Notes under the pieces: model-generated
What the model saw: only the letters and a program-made list of their open reading frames with translations
Database searches by the model: none
Told to the model about the DNA's origin: nothing
DNA from: Sporolactobacillus sp. Y61
GTDB taxonomy: Bacteria; Bacillota; Bacilli; Bacillales; Sporolactobacillaceae
DNA: 64,000 nt
Direction: 5' to 3'
NCBI RefSeq assembly: GCF_040529185.1
Contig: NZ_CP159510.1
Coordinates: 2,542,001-2,606,000, forward strand
Shown here: positions 1-13,804 of the stretch, piece after piece
How positions within the stretch are numbered: position 1 is the stretch's first letter
How the letters are laid out: every line of letters begins with the position of its first letter
Made by a program: the position numbers and the translations under genes

Positions 1-13
1 AGGAAGAGATAAA

Positions 14-1234
14 ATGAGCCATCAGATCATTGCATCAGATGAATTACTCGAGAAAGCCGCAAGGGCGAAAAGGGTCTCCTCCCGGCTCGCCATATTGAAC
101 GCCGATCAGAAGAATAAGGCCCTTTCAGAGATCGCTTCAGCTCTTCAGTCAAGCCATGTGTCCATTATTGAGGCGAATAAACGGGACCTGGATAACGCCC
201 AAAGTAACGGGATGAGTGATGCATTACTGGATCGTTTATTGCTGAACAAGGAGCGGATTGATGCTATGGCCCAGTCATTGCAGGATGTTGTTTGCCTTCA
301 TGACCCGATTGGTGACTGTCTGGAAAAATGGGATCGGCCGAATGGTCTGCATATCCAAAAGATGAGAGTCCCCCTGGGTGTTGTGGGTATGGTTTATGAA
401 GCCCGGCCAAACGTCACTGTTGATGCGACCAGTTTATGCCTGAAGACAGGTAATGCTGTCTTTCTTCGCGGAAGTCGTTCAGCATTGCAGACAAACCATG
501 CACTTGTTGAGATCATCCACAAGGCGTTATCAAAAACAGAGGTATCTCCCGACAGCGTACAGTTACTTGAGGATACCCGTCACGAAACGGTTAACCGTTT
601 CTTCAGACTGAACGGGCTGATCGATGTGCTGATTCCCCGTGGCAGTAAAAAGCTGATTCAAACCGCTGTTCAACAATCAACGATTCCGGTTCTTGAAACC
701 GGCGCGGGAAATTGTCATCTTTTTATCGATAAAACGGCTGATCCTGACATGGCTGTTAACATTACATTGAATGCAAAAACGCAGCGTCCTTCAGTGTGCA
801 ATTCCATTGAAACGGTCATCATTCAGAAGGACTGGTTTACACAGTACGGCAATCAACTGATCAGAGCACTGAAAACCGCCGGCGTTGAATGCAGGATTGA
901 TGAGCAGGTATCCGATGTATTTCCGGATCTTCGGATGGCTACTGAAGAGGACTGGGAAACAGAGTACCTGGACAAAGTGATAGCGGTCAGGATTGTCAGA
1001 AATGTTGATGAAGCGATAAATCACATCAATCGTTATGGAACAAGGCATTCAGAGTCGATCATTTCCGAAACCCCCGAAAATGTTCATCGCTTTTTTCAAT
1101 TGACAGATGCTTCAACACTTTATCATAATGCTTCAACCCGTTTTACCGATGGTGAAGCTTTCGGATTTGGTGCAGAAATTGGTATCAGCACTCAGAAACT
1201 GCATGCCGGGGACCAATGGGTCTCAATGCCCTGA
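14..1234 (+). CDS. proA: Glutamate-5-semialdehyde dehydrogenase (gamma-glutamyl phosphate reductase)
   Basis: Catalyses the NADPH-dependent reduction of gamma-glutamyl phosphate to glutamate semialdehyde, the second step of proline synthesis, in the cytosol. The 406-residue protein has the aldehyde-dehydrogenase fold of ProA. The catalytic cysteine is Cys262 in the motif RPSVCNS, and the N-terminal half has the family-typical VGMVYEARPNVTVDA segment. The length matches the family (about 410-415). The ATG is preceded by an AGGAAGAGA ribosome site at the very edge of the window, so a proB gene may lie just upstream, as is usual, but it is not visible. A strong terminator follows. Identification rests on recognised sequence conservation. 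Confidence 0.95.
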   Translation: MSHQIIASDELLEKAARAKRVSSRLAILNADQKNKALSEIASALQSSHVSIIEANKRDLDNAQSNGMSDALLDRLLLNKERIDAMAQSLQDVVCLHDPIGDCLEKWDRPNGLHIQKMRVPLGVVGMVYEARPNVTVDATSLCLKTGNAVFLRGSRSALQTNHALVEIIHKALSKTEVSPDSVQLLEDTRHETVNRFFRLNGLIDVLIPRGSKKLIQTAVQQSTIPVLETGAGNCHLFIDKTADPDMAVNITLNAKTQRPSVCNSIETVIIQKDWFTQYGNQLIRALKTAGVECRIDEQVSDVFPDLRMATEEDWETEYLDKVIAVRIVRNVDEAINHINRYGTRHSESIISETPENVHRFFQLTDASTLYHNASTRFTDGEAFGFGAEIGISTQKLHAGDQWVSMP

Positions 1235-1295
1235 CCAGTATCAAATATATTGTTGAAGGTGATGGTCAGATTCGTGAATAATTCATCCATCTACT

Positions 1296-1333
1296 AAAAA
1301 AGGCAGTCCCTGATTATGGGAACTGCCTTTTTC
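1296..1333 (+). terminator. Intrinsic terminator after proA
   Basis: A hairpin with arms AAAAAGGCAGTCCC and GGGAACTGCCTTTTT ends in a T run. It lies about 60 bp past the proA stop and also serves as a plausible barrier between proA and the convergent lutC. The arms have A/T tracts on both sides, so it could act in both directions. Confidence 0.85.
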
Positions 1334-1431
1334 ATACTTTGAAAATCATTTTCAGGAAAGGGTATCAGAAAAACGAAATCTCCGGCAGCTTTTGCAAGCC
1401 GACAGTTGGCAAGTTTTTCTTCATTATGCAG

Positions 1432-2130
1432 TCAAACATCCTGAACCAAAATGTAAGCCACTTTGACCGGTCCATGTACACCGACTACCAGCCTCATTTC
1501 AATGTCTGCACTGTTACTGGGACCTGAAATAAAATTGATATACGGTGAGATCTTTTCCCCCGTTGCTACTTTATCTTCAACCATTTTCATTGCCTGAGTT
1601 AATCTGGGAACAATCGCACTTTCAGGAACAATGACTATTGACGTGACAGGAAGCAGGCTGACACTTCTCGCTTTATCCTTATCATGAAAAAAACCGGCAG
1701 TAGCCGACTCAGCAAGCATCACATCGCAGACTGATAATCCAATATTAGCCTCGTCAGCCCGGTCAATATTCTCATGGCCTTTCTCTGTATTCCAGACGTA
1801 TACATTATTTTGTTTTAACACTTCAGTAAGGCCAAATTCAGCGAAACGGCCGTCATTTGTTGCAACGATCCGGCCTCCACCATAAGTGTGAATCGTCTGA
1901 TTCAAAATTTGAGGTAAATGATCTGTATCTGTCTCAATAACCTTTGTATGGATGGATTGGCTTACCCGTTTGATCAATTCAACAAGCTGATTCTTTGATT
2001 CATTCTGATGAACTGCCCACTGCGGCTGATAGCTCCAAACCGGTTCTTTAATCGTTTCTTCAGGTTGACGATTCATTTTTTTTGCAATCTTATTCAGAAA
2101 AGCATCCCTGTTCTCAATTGTTCCTCTCAA
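1432..2130 (-). CDS. lutC: Lactate utilization protein C (LUD domain)
   Basis: Third subunit of the LutABC iron-sulfur complex that oxidises L-lactate to pyruvate. The 232-residue protein is a single LUD (DUF162) domain with the family pattern GGGRIVATND, VWNTEKG and SGPSNSADIEMRLVVGVHGP near the C-terminus. It overlaps the lutB stop by a few bases, so the two are translationally coupled. Gene order lutA-lutB-lutC on the minus strand is the Bacillus order. No lactate permease or LutR regulator is adjacent. Confidence 0.92.
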   Translation of the reverse strand: MRGTIENRDAFLNKIAKKMNRQPEETIKEPVWSYQPQWAVHQNESKNQLVELIKRVSQSIHTKVIETDTDHLPQILNQTIHTYGGGRIVATNDGRFAEFGLTEVLKQNNVYVWNTEKGHENIDRADEANIGLSVCDVMLAESATAGFFHDKDKARSVSLLPVTSIVIVPESAIVPRLTQAMKMVEDKVATGEKISPYINFISGPSNSADIEMRLVVGVHGPVKVAYILVQDV

Positions 2131-3601
2131 AATGATTCACCTGCCCCTTCGTGATGGTCTGTTTGATGGCCTTCTGTTTTTGATTTTGATTTGTGTTTTT
2201 TGAACCACTCACGGAAATTTTCTTTATCTGGTGCAGGAAAGTCTCGTCCATGTGTCCATGATTTTATCGGACCCGGCCCTTTTTCAATAGCCCCATTATG
2301 AACGAGTGGTTTTAAAAGTATCGGAGCCGTTTTCATACCCGCTTTAAATAAAAACGGTGAACGGGCTCCCACTCCAAATCCCTTCATTGCCATTCTTTCT
2401 CCGACGGGGGATGACCTCCACCTTCAACATATTTTCTTCGATGTTTAATGAGCAGCTGGTGCAACGGTATCCTGACCGGGCAGGCTTCGGTACATGCCGC
2501 GCAGAGGCTTGAGGCATACGGCAATTTTCCATATTCTTTATATCCCCCAAGGATCGGTGAAAGGACCGCACCAATCGGGCCCGGATAGATCGAACCGTAA
2601 GCATGACCACCAATATGGCGGTAAACAGGACAAACATTTAAACAGGCGGCACACCGTATACAGTACAGAGCAGACTGGAACTCTGTACCGAGGGCGTTTG
2701 AACGTCCGGCATCTACGATGACCAGATGAAAATCCTTTGGACTGTCCACTGTTTCTGACTGATCATCAGGCGTAATATCTGTAACATAAGTGGTCAGTTT
2801 TTGCCCGACAGAACTGCGGCAAAGCAAAGTCACCAGAGTATCCAGTTCTTTCCACGATGGAACCAGTCGCTCCATACCCATGACCGTGATCTGTGTTTCC
2901 GGGAAAGTCGTTACCATATTAGCATTACCTTCGTTGGTGACGAGGCAGATACTTCCTGTATCAGCAACAGCAAAATTGCATCCGGTAATTCCGACATCAG
3001 CGTGCAGGAATTTTTCCCTTAATGTTTTTCTGGCAAATCCGGCCAGTTCTTTTGGATCATCTGTTCCTGTATATCCCAGTTTTTTAAACGAATCGCGAAT
3101 CTGCTGTCTGTTTTTATGTACAGATGGCACGACAATATGCGAGGGTTTATCATGATCCACCTGCAAAATAAATTCAGCGAGATCCGTTTCCAGAACATCG
3201 CAACCTGCTTCCTCTAATGCTTCATTCAAGCTGATTTCTTCTGTCACCATGGATTTAGATTTTACAACGTTCTTCGCTTTTTTCTTTTGAACGACCCGCT
3301 TGACGTATTCTCTGGCTTCTTCTGCAGTCTGTGCGAAAAACACATGTCCGCCGCGTGCAGCAAATTGATCGCTTAATTCTTTCAGATAATAATCGAGATG
3401 ATTCAGTGTAAAAGCACGAATTTCTTCACCGGCGTGGCGCCAATCTTCCCAATTTCCAAGCGATTTGTCTCCTGAAGTTGCATTTAATTTCTTATTTCGT
3501 AATCCGTCCTGAGCGGACGACACAGCCTGTGTCATAAATGAATTATGAATGGCATCGTCGACTCTCTTAAAGAACGGTTGATTTCCCACTTTCATTGGCA
3601 T
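2127..3601 (-). pseudogene. lutB: Lactate utilization iron-sulfur protein B, frameshifted as sequenced
   Basis: LutB carries the LUD domain plus two 4Fe-4S motifs ([12 protein letters not shown] and [13 protein letters not shown]) that relay electrons from lactate. The reading frame runs from 3601 to about 2406, then continues in another frame to 2127 with the normal LutB tail (KGPGPIKSWTHGRDFPAP). The break falls at a run of five G on the plus strand (2406-2410). One more base there gives one 491-residue protein of normal length. I therefore think this is a sequencing indel, although a real mutation cannot be excluded. The ATG at 3601 is preferred to the one three codons upstream because GGGAGG sits 9 nt before it. 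The start overlaps the end of lutA by 35 nt. Confidence 0.85.
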
Positions 3602-4340
3602 GATCAACATCCTCCCTTCCTGGTAGACTGTTCAGGATTTGTGCAATATGCATGACTTTAATATTTTTTCCGAGTCTTCGCATCCGTCCACCGATATGCA
3701 TCAGGCAACTGGCATCTGCTCCTACAAGAACATCTGCCTTCGTTTCTTCAATATGACGTATTTTCTCATCCGCCATTTGTTCGGCAATGGGGAACATCTT
3801 GACTGAAAAGGTTCCTCCGAATCCGCAGCAATCATAATTATTAGGCAGTTTAACCAGTTCAAGTCCTTTTACATGGCTAAGTAACTTGTAATGCGATTCA
3901 TGCTCCCCAAGAAGACGCGACATGTGACAGGAGGTATGAAGAGTGACTCGTGCATGAAATTCAGCACCTACATCTTCAACATGAAGGACGTTTACGATAA
4001 ACTGTGTGAATTCATAAGTCTTCTTAGCAACTTTTTGTGCGCGTTCATGCCAGTCTGGATCATTGGCAAAAAAATCAGGATACTCATGAAACATCGCAGC
4101 ACAGGATCCTGACGGACAGACAATATAATCCGAATGTTCGAAAGTGCGAATCATCTGTTTCGCAGGGCCTGCCGTATCCTTTGCATATCCACTATTGAAG
4201 GCAGGCTGTCCACAGCAAGTTTGCCCTTCAGGGACATCAACTTCACATCCCAGTCTTTCCAGTACCTCTGTGGCATCTTTGAGAACGTTTACATAAAATA
4301 ACTCACCGAGACATGTTGTAAAAAGTGAAACTTTCATCAT
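3567..4340 (-). CDS. lutA: Lactate utilization protein A (CCG-domain iron-sulfur subunit)
   Basis: First subunit of the LutABC lactate oxidation complex. The 257-residue protein has two cysteine-rich CCG domains: [11 protein letters not shown] and CPSGSCAAM in the first half, [11 protein letters not shown] and [15 protein letters not shown] in the second. This is the GlpC/heterodisulfide-reductase-type pattern that binds Fe-S or electron partners. It heads the lutABC operon; a putative sigma-A promoter lies about 115 bp upstream. The C-terminus overlaps the lutB start. Confidence 0.93.
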   Translation of the reverse strand: MMKVSLFTTCLGELFYVNVLKDATEVLERLGCEVDVPEGQTCCGQPAFNSGYAKDTAGPAKQMIRTFEHSDYIVCPSGSCAAMFHEYPDFFANDPDWHERAQKVAKKTYEFTQFIVNVLHVEDVGAEFHARVTLHTSCHMSRLLGEHESHYKLLSHVKGLELVKLPNNYDCCGFGGTFSVKMFPIAEQMADEKIRHIEETKADVLVGADASCLMHIGGRMRRLGKNIKVMHIAQILNSLPGREDVDHANESGKSTVL

Positions 4341-4453
4341 TTACCATCCTCTTTTCTTCGGTGCCTGATAACCAAATTCAAATAAGTATGGATTCAGTTT
4401 CATATTCCCCTGTTATTCATATTTTTGTCACATATCTATCACTCATCAATCAC

Positions 4454-4481
4454 ATTTTATCTGTTATAAAACACAGGTCAA
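4454..4481 (-). promoter_or_regulatory. Putative sigma-A promoter for lutABC
   Basis: On the minus strand TTGACC, a 16-bp spacer and TAAAAT lie upstream of lutA. The match is good but the surrounding DNA is AT-rich, so this is a prediction only. Nothing else was recognised in the roughly 290 bp between lutA and the rRNA terminator. Confidence 0.45.
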
Positions 4482-4621
4482 CCCTTTTTACTTAAATAAA
4501 GAATTACTTTATTGTTATACTCATTATGCATTAAATCACTTGACCAGATCTATCTTGTTCATTGAGACAGTTCATTGATTCTTCAGATAACTTCGTAGCC
4601 GCTTATTAGATTTGAATCTTG

Positions 4622-4668
4622 TAAAATAAAAAAAGAGGCATTCCCCACTTTTCGGGAAATGCCTCTTT
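4622..4668 (-). terminator. rRNA operon terminator
   Basis: An 11-bp stem (AAAGAGGCATT / AATGCCTCTTT) closes a short loop and, reading on the minus strand, is followed by a T-rich tract. It begins 8 bp after the 5S RNA end and terminates the rRNA operon. Confidence 0.9.
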
Positions 4669-4675
4669 AATCATT

Positions 4676-4793
4676 TGCCTGGCAGTGACCTACTCTCACA
4701 GGGGGACAGCCCCCACTACCATCGGCACAGAAGAGCTTAACGACCGTGTTCGGAATGGGAACGGGTGTGACCTCTTCGCTATGACCGCCAGAC
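4676..4793 (-). rRNA. rrf: 5S ribosomal RNA
   Basis: The minus strand has the conserved 5S core (CCCGTTCCCATTCCGAACA and GAGAGTAGGTCACTGCCAGGC). It is about 118 nt long and lies about 80 bp after the 23S gene. Ends are placed by homology and may be off by a few bases. Confidence 0.95.
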
Positions 4794-4875
4794 TTGAAAA
4801 TCACCCAGGTCGGGCGACCCCTCAAAACCGGTAACGAAAGATACAGCACGTCTTTTTTCCTTCTGTCCGCTGACT

Positions 4876-9538
<4,663 letters not shown>

Positions 9539-9759
9539 AAGTATTGCTTCTTCCGGATCCCTTTCGGCATCCGGGTCAGACTTTTTTCGTTCATAAGATC
9601 TATAGCAAATTGAATTGATCAGGGGATAAACCCCTCAAATCACGCTTGGCTTTTGTTCAGTTTTCAAGGACCATTTGAAATCTTCTGGCTTAATTATCAG
9701 TCGGCTGATATACAGACCAGTCACCGACGTAAATCAGAGATTACTAATAATATACTGTA

Positions 9760-9788
9760 ATTATAACTGATTCACTTGTCTCTGTCAA
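9760..9788 (-). promoter_or_regulatory. rRNA promoter P2 (16S-proximal)
   Basis: On the minus strand a perfect TTGACA, a 17-bp spacer and a perfect TATAAT point into the 16S leader about 220 bp upstream of the 16S gene. Perfect consensus and position make this a strong call. Confidence 0.9.
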
Positions 9789-9822
9789 TGATGAACAAGA
9801 CATCAAATTCAGCGACTAGAAT

Positions 9823-9851
9823 AATATATCAGAGAGCAGTATCTTTGTCAA
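9823..9851 (-). promoter_or_regulatory. rRNA promoter P1 (distal)
   Basis: On the minus strand TTGACA, a 17-bp spacer and TATATT lie 63 bp upstream of P2. Tandem promoters of this kind are usual for Bacillus rRNA operons. Confidence 0.85.
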
Positions 9852-9967
9852 TAAAAAATCAAAAATGTATTTTATTGGAGAACTTGATTAACTGATTTGA
9901 TTAGGATAAATCAGGAAACAAACAGAAAGTGAACGGAGCAGAATTCTTACCCGGCACCATGATTAAA

Positions 9968-10879
9968 TCATTTGTCAATAACTTTCTGCAATTTCAGCGC
10001 TTTTGCGGACTCCTCTATCCACGCCCTGGCTGCAAACGAAAGATAATGATTTCTTCTCCAAATCATTGATAAATGCCAGGTCAGGTCTTTCTCATTAAGA
10101 GGAACAGAAATGACTGACTGATCTTTCGCTTTTTTTACGATACTCAATGGAAGAAGTGCAATGCCGAAACCTTCTGAGACTAATTTAATCATAAAATCCC
10201 ATTGAGAACTTTCAAATACAATTTTTGGCTGATAACCTGCGTGTTCACAAGCTTTAGTAATCATAGTTCTAAGAGCAAAATCTTCAGGGAAAAGTATAAA
10301 CGATTCACTTTTTAATTCATTAAGTGTAACATTGCTTTTTTTTGACAGCCAATGTGACTGATTAACTACGACACAGATCGGATCATCATAGAAAGCGAAA
10401 GAATCCAGGTGTCGATGATCGAAAGGACCTACAGTGACACCCACTTCCAGAATTCCTTCAGAAACACAATCAGCGATTTTTTTTGCACCATATTCAACAA
10501 TATGTAAATCCACTCCGGGATATTTATTTCTAAATTTTCCTAATATCGCAGGGAAAAAATAAACACCAATCATCGGTGGTAACCCAATGGTCAGTTTTCC
10601 GACCCTTGCATGAGTCAGGTCTCCCAGCTCATCTGACAAATGATCAAAGGATTTGACGATCTTCCGAGATTGCTCGAACACGATTTTTCCGGCATCAGTT
10701 AATTCAATTTCTTTACCAGAACGGTCCAGAAGCTGCATGCCTAATTCATCCTCAATATCCTTAATCATCTTACTAATTGTAGGCTGTGTGACAAAAAGAT
10801 GATGCGCAGCTTTTGTAAAACTTTTCCTTTTTGCGACCTCCAGAAAATAATGTAAGTGTTTAATGTCCGTCTTTATCAT
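9968..10879 (-). CDS. LysR-family transcriptional regulator (CidR-like)
   Basis: DNA-binding regulator with an N-terminal winged helix-turn-helix (residues about 5-60: HYFLEVAKRKSFTKAAHHL, TQPTISKMIKDIEDELG) and a C-terminal periplasmic-binding-like effector domain (about 90-300). The start of the effector domain (IGLPPMIG) resembles the CidR/YwbI group, but no cid genes are adjacent, so its target is unknown. The start is uncertain: ATG at 10879 gives the usual LysR N-terminus, but AGGAGG is only one base upstream of it, whereas an ATG eight codons earlier lacks a ribosome site. It is transcribed toward the rRNA operon. Confidence 0.85.
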   Translation of the reverse strand: MIKTDIKHLHYFLEVAKRKSFTKAAHHLFVTQPTISKMIKDIEDELGMQLLDRSGKEIELTDAGKIVFEQSRKIVKSFDHLSDELGDLTHARVGKLTIGLPPMIGVYFFPAILGKFRNKYPGVDLHIVEYGAKKIADCVSEGILEVGVTVGPFDHRHLDSFAFYDDPICVVVNQSHWLSKKSNVTLNELKSESFILFPEDFALRTMITKACEHAGYQPKIVFESSQWDFMIKLVSEGFGIALLPLSIVKKAKDQSVISVPLNEKDLTWHLSMIWRRNHYLSFAARAWIEESAKALKLQKVIDK

Positions 10880-11006
10880 GCCTCCTCTATAACATAATGG
10901 CATATACTTTATGCTTAAACTCTATTGTACCTGTATCTTTTACTTTTGTCTTTGCCCCTGTCCTTACTCCTCTTATTCTTCTGTAAAATGCCATTTTAAC
11001 GCAACA

Positions 11007-11068
11007 CGAAATAAACCAGGCCAGTGGCAAAATGCAGGCATTGCCATTGGCCTGGTTTATTTCATTTA
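11007..11068. terminator. Long near-perfect inverted repeat, probable terminator
   Basis: Arms of about 23 bp (GAAATAAACCAGGCCAGTGG... and its complement with one mismatch) face each other around a short loop. It lies after ptsH and repeat copy A on the minus strand, upstream of the LysR gene. The stem ends in TTTATTTC, a weak T tract, so a terminator is likely but unusual in length. Confidence 0.6.
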
Positions 11069-11126
11069 AAGGATGATAAAGAAGCAGATCCCGGATCGCT
11101 CCCTGACTATGATAAAATTAAATGTT

Positions 11127-11278
11127 ATCCCGCATGAACGGGCGGGTCCATCTCAGAGTCATGATGGTAAAGAAAATGCCCAGGTGGGAGGATAACTGCC
11201 CGAAAAATCCGGTGAGTTGTTCAACTGACAATCCGTTGGAGATGAAGAACCCTCACACAGATTGAAGTTTCACTTTAT
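11127..11278 (-). repeat. Dispersed structured repeat, copy A
   Basis: About 150 bp related to copies at 33066, 37770 and 39058. Shared blocks on the plus strand are the CCCG...CGGG hairpin (11129-11142), a hairpin with a GAGTCAT loop, a block near GATAACTGCCCG, the CAATC...GATTG hairpin and the end block GAAGTTTCACTTTA. This is the most diverged copy. It starts at the ptsH stop codon and runs into its 3'UTR, ahead of the inverted repeat at 11007-11068. Confidence 0.75.
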
Positions 11279-11544
11279 TTTTCTTTGCCGATCCCCTGAG
11301 ACGCGATGACATTGCTGATTGCCTTTGCTGCATCATCTGCATCGGCACCGTCTGTAGTTACTTTAAATTCAGCACCCTGCATAATACCAAGGGCCATAAC
11401 ACCCATGATGCTCTTCAGATTGGCCTTTTTCCCGTTGTATTCAATATTAATATTTGATTCGAATTTGCTCGCCTCGCTGACAAGAACAGTAGCAGGACGT
11501 GCATGAATACCGGTTTCATCAGTGACAACATATGTTTTCTCCAT
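11275..11544 (-). CDS. ptsH: HPr, phosphocarrier protein of the PTS
   Basis: Small cytosolic phosphocarrier that passes phosphate from Enzyme I to sugar-specific EIIA proteins. His14 in GIHARPAT is the phosphorylated histidine (His15 in Bacillus numbering), and the Ser in LKSIMGVMALGI is the HPr-kinase site used for CcpA control. Because the histidine is present, it is HPr rather than Crh. The ATG at 11544 is chosen because GGAGAG lies upstream at workable spacing; an ATG six codons earlier would extend the protein abnormally. It is unusual in having no ptsI partner next to it. The stop codon overlaps repeat copy A. Confidence 0.9.
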   Translation of the reverse strand: MEKTYVVTDETGIHARPATVLVSEASKFESNINIEYNGKKANLKSIMGVMALGIMQGAEFKVTTDGADADDAAKAISNVIASQGIGKEK

Positions 11545-11725
11545 TGTGTTTACTCTCTCCATTCCTTTATCAAAAATTAACAGCTTCAGGAAACATACGG
11601 CAAATCATTTTCTAACGGAATCGACCTAAACACCGTTTACATTTGAAATACCGACAGAATCCTGCAAAAACCATAGATCTATTTTAACATTACTGAGTGC
11701 TCCTGTCATGAAAAAAATACATCTC

Positions 11726-12589
11726 TCACTGTTTTGTCATACCAAGGAGAACACCGCCGGTAACTATAAGGAAACAGCCCGCCATGACAAATATCATTTG
11801 CGTTTTTGATTTTTTCTCACCCAGTAAGAAAATGCCCCCGAGTGTTGAAAGAACGGTACCGACCTGAGACAGAGAGAAACTGGTTGCTACTCCTTCCAGT
11901 TTCGTTGCCATAAGTAAGGCAATGTTCCCGCCTCCCCACATCAGACCGGATATCATATTCCCGGCTGTTTCCCTTGTTATGAGATGGCTGGCCTGCCGTC
12001 CGGACAATAATAAAGCACCTGTGATCATTCCGGCCGACTGAGGAAGAATAGCCGACCATCCGTTGATGTCAAACAAACGAAGTATGACAATATACGATAC
12101 ATACCCGGAAGTGGACAGAAGCAATAAAAGGATACCCTTTATCATGCTTATGGATTCAGTATGTCCATTTTTTCCAGGTTCATGTGATGTACAGAGAACG
12201 CCGGCTACGATAAGAACCAGAGCTGTCAGACCAACTGACAGTCTGAACGCCGTATTCCATTCACCAAAAATCAATACACCGCACAATGCAGCTCCGGCAA
12301 GCTGCATACCCGTTGATACAGGCATGGTTTTTGAAATACCGATTGTTTTCATTGCAGCAAACTGATAAAGCTGGCCGACTGCCCAGAACAGCCCCGAAAT
12401 AAAGCTAATCATGACTACCGTCCAATTAAATATCGGTGGAACAATAAAGGATACGACTATTGAAAAAAAAATAGCACCAATTGTCATACCGAAGGCCTGC
12501 TGATTTGGCGTTCCTCCCATTTTTGTGCTGACGAGAGGAAGCGTACCCCACAGCAAGGCCGGAATCAGGGCGATCATTAAACCGGTCAA
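11726..12589 (-). CDS. glcU: GlcU/RbsU-family sugar uptake protein
   Basis: Ten-helix drug/metabolite-superfamily membrane protein. Glucose and ribose transporters GlcU/RbsU share the motifs IPALLWGTLPL at the start and GISKTMPVSTGMQL in the middle, both visible here. Likely imports glucose by proton symport, but the substrate cannot be read from sequence. I choose TTG at 12589 because AAGGTG lies 8 nt before it and the resulting 287 residues equal the usual length; an in-frame TTG further up (12622) lacks a ribosome site. Confidence 0.8.
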   Translation of the reverse strand: MTGLMIALIPALLWGTLPLVSTKMGGTPNQQAFGMTIGAIFFSIVVSFIVPPIFNWTVVMISFISGLFWAVGQLYQFAAMKTIGISKTMPVSTGMQLAGAALCGVLIFGEWNTAFRLSVGLTALVLIVAGVLCTSHEPGKNGHTESISMIKGILLLLLSTSGYVSYIVILRLFDINGWSAILPQSAGMITGALLLSGRQASHLITRETAGNMISGLMWGGGNIALLMATKLEGVATSFSLSQVGTVLSTLGGIFLLGEKKSKTQMIFVMAGCFLIVTGGVLLGMTKQ

Positions 12590-12810
12590 CGTGTCTGCAC
12601 CTTCCCATGCCAAAAAAATCAATTTGGAAATTCATGTTAATTTCTTCTTTTTTCGACTGATACTGTCTAATATACCATATTATCCTGTTTTTCCAAATCC
12701 TTTTTGGAAAAAGTGGTGTACACGCGATCGCATTCATTTTCAAAAATACAAAAAGCATGCATCCCTTCTCAGGACCGCACGCTTATTTTCAGTATTCGGA
12801 TAGTTGACGA

Positions 12811-13623
12811 TCAATGGACCTCCATTGAATCCCCGGCTCTGTTTTCAATCCTCAGTTTATCGGCGACCATGGCGATGAATTCCGAATTCGTGGGTTTGGC
12901 TTTGGACATGGATACTGTATAACCAAACAGTGAAACAATGGAATCGACATTACCACGACTCCATGCTACTTCGATGGCATGACGGATCGCCCGTTCTACA
13001 CGGCTGGGTGTTGTTTTGTACTTTTTCGCAATATCGGGGTAAAGAACCTTGGTAATCGATCCGAGAAGTTCAATATTGTGATAAACCATTGAAATCGCTT
13101 CTCTTAAATACATGTACCCTTTAATATGAGCCGGAACACCAATTTCATGAATAATATGAGTAATGCTGGCATTTAAATCGTGACTGCGGACGATGGACAC
13201 AGATGAATTCGCCGTACGATTTGAAAACATGGAGTCCATCTCCTTTTTTCCGGCGATCTGTCGAATCTGATTAGCAAGATTAGGCATGTCAAACGGTTTC
13301 AAAATAAAATAAGATGCACCCAGTTCAACTGCCTTTTTCGTGACGTCTTCCTGACCGAATGCCGTAAGCATAATAATTTTTGGCCTGGGCAGTGTACTGT
13401 TCTGATGTAGTTGTTCGAGAACACCAATTCCGTCCAGATGCGGCATAATAATATCAAGCAGAAGGACATCGGGAGATATCGTTTTCAGCATCTCAAGGCA
13501 CTCCTGACCATTTCTGGCGGTTCCTGTAACCTCAATGTCATCCTGAGTTTTCAGGTATTCAGAAATCAGCATAATCAGTTCCTGGTTGTCATCGGTAAGA
13601 CCCACTTTAATTTTTTGCAACAA
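12811..13623 (-). CDS. spo0A: Stage 0 sporulation protein A, master response regulator
   Basis: Controls entry into sporulation when phosphorylated by the phosphorelay. It has an N-terminal receiver domain (residues 1-130, phospho-acceptor Asp57 in [12 protein letters not shown], Lys in FILKPFDMP) and a C-terminal DNA-binding domain (about 150-270) with the recognition-helix segment [19 protein letters not shown]. The start is TTG, after AAGGGGG. Downstream of spoIVB in the standard Bacillus order. An exact 0A box lies 38 bp upstream. The protein is intact, indicating a functional sporulation pathway. Confidence 0.96.
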   Translation of the reverse strand: MLQKIKVGLTDDNQELIMLISEYLKTQDDIEVTGTARNGQECLEMLKTISPDVLLLDIIMPHLDGIGVLEQLHQNSTLPRPKIIMLTAFGQEDVTKKAVELGASYFILKPFDMPNLANQIRQIAGKKEMDSMFSNRTANSSVSIVRSHDLNASITHIIHEIGVPAHIKGYMYLREAISMVYHNIELLGSITKVLYPDIAKKYKTTPSRVERAIRHAIEVAWSRGNVDSIVSLFGYTVSMSKAKPTNSEFIAMVADKLRIENRAGDSMEVH

Positions 13624-13660
13624 AAAAAGCCCCCTTCCAAAAAGTTTTACACTTTAACTT

Positions 13661-13667
13661 TTCGACA
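13661..13667 (-). promoter_or_regulatory. 0A box (Spo0A-P binding site) upstream of spo0A
   Basis: Minus strand TGTCGAA matches the consensus 0A box exactly and lies 38 bp before the spo0A start, consistent with autoregulation known in Bacillus. A seven-base match can occur by chance; the position is the main support. Confidence 0.55.
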
Positions 13668-13757
13668 GGGGAGAAAGTAATCCTTTATTCTCGTTTTTGA
13701 TTTCTTCAATATTTTTCCCTCATTATTACCCTTTTATCGGATAAACTGATTTATTAT

Positions 13758-13791
13758 GACATCATCTGACATTTCTCGACATGATGATGTC
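13758..13791 (-). terminator. Hairpin between spoIVB and spo0A
   Basis: GACATCATC and GATGATGTC form a 9-bp stem just after the spoIVB stop. The following sequence is AT-rich but lacks a clean T run, so termination may be partial. Confidence 0.45.
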
Positions 13792-13804
13792 GTATTATAT
13801 TCAT

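Larger units (their letters stand above)
9539..9967. other. rRNA leader and promoter region
   Basis: About 430 bp between the 16S gene and the LysR-family gene. It holds two tandem rRNA promoters (listed separately), the leader element CCTTGAAAACTGAAC near 9655-9670, and otherwise AT-rich DNA. No gene is seen. Confidence 0.7.

Noticed and set aside
1339..1527. 62-codon plus-strand frame at the end of lutC
   Set aside because: Mostly overlaps lutC antisense and has no ribosome site or conservation.
12426..12758. 110-codon frame overlapping the glcU start with its own ATG
   Set aside because: It diverges from any transporter sequence after the overlap; the GlcU frame with AAGGTG and TTG at 12589 explains the region.
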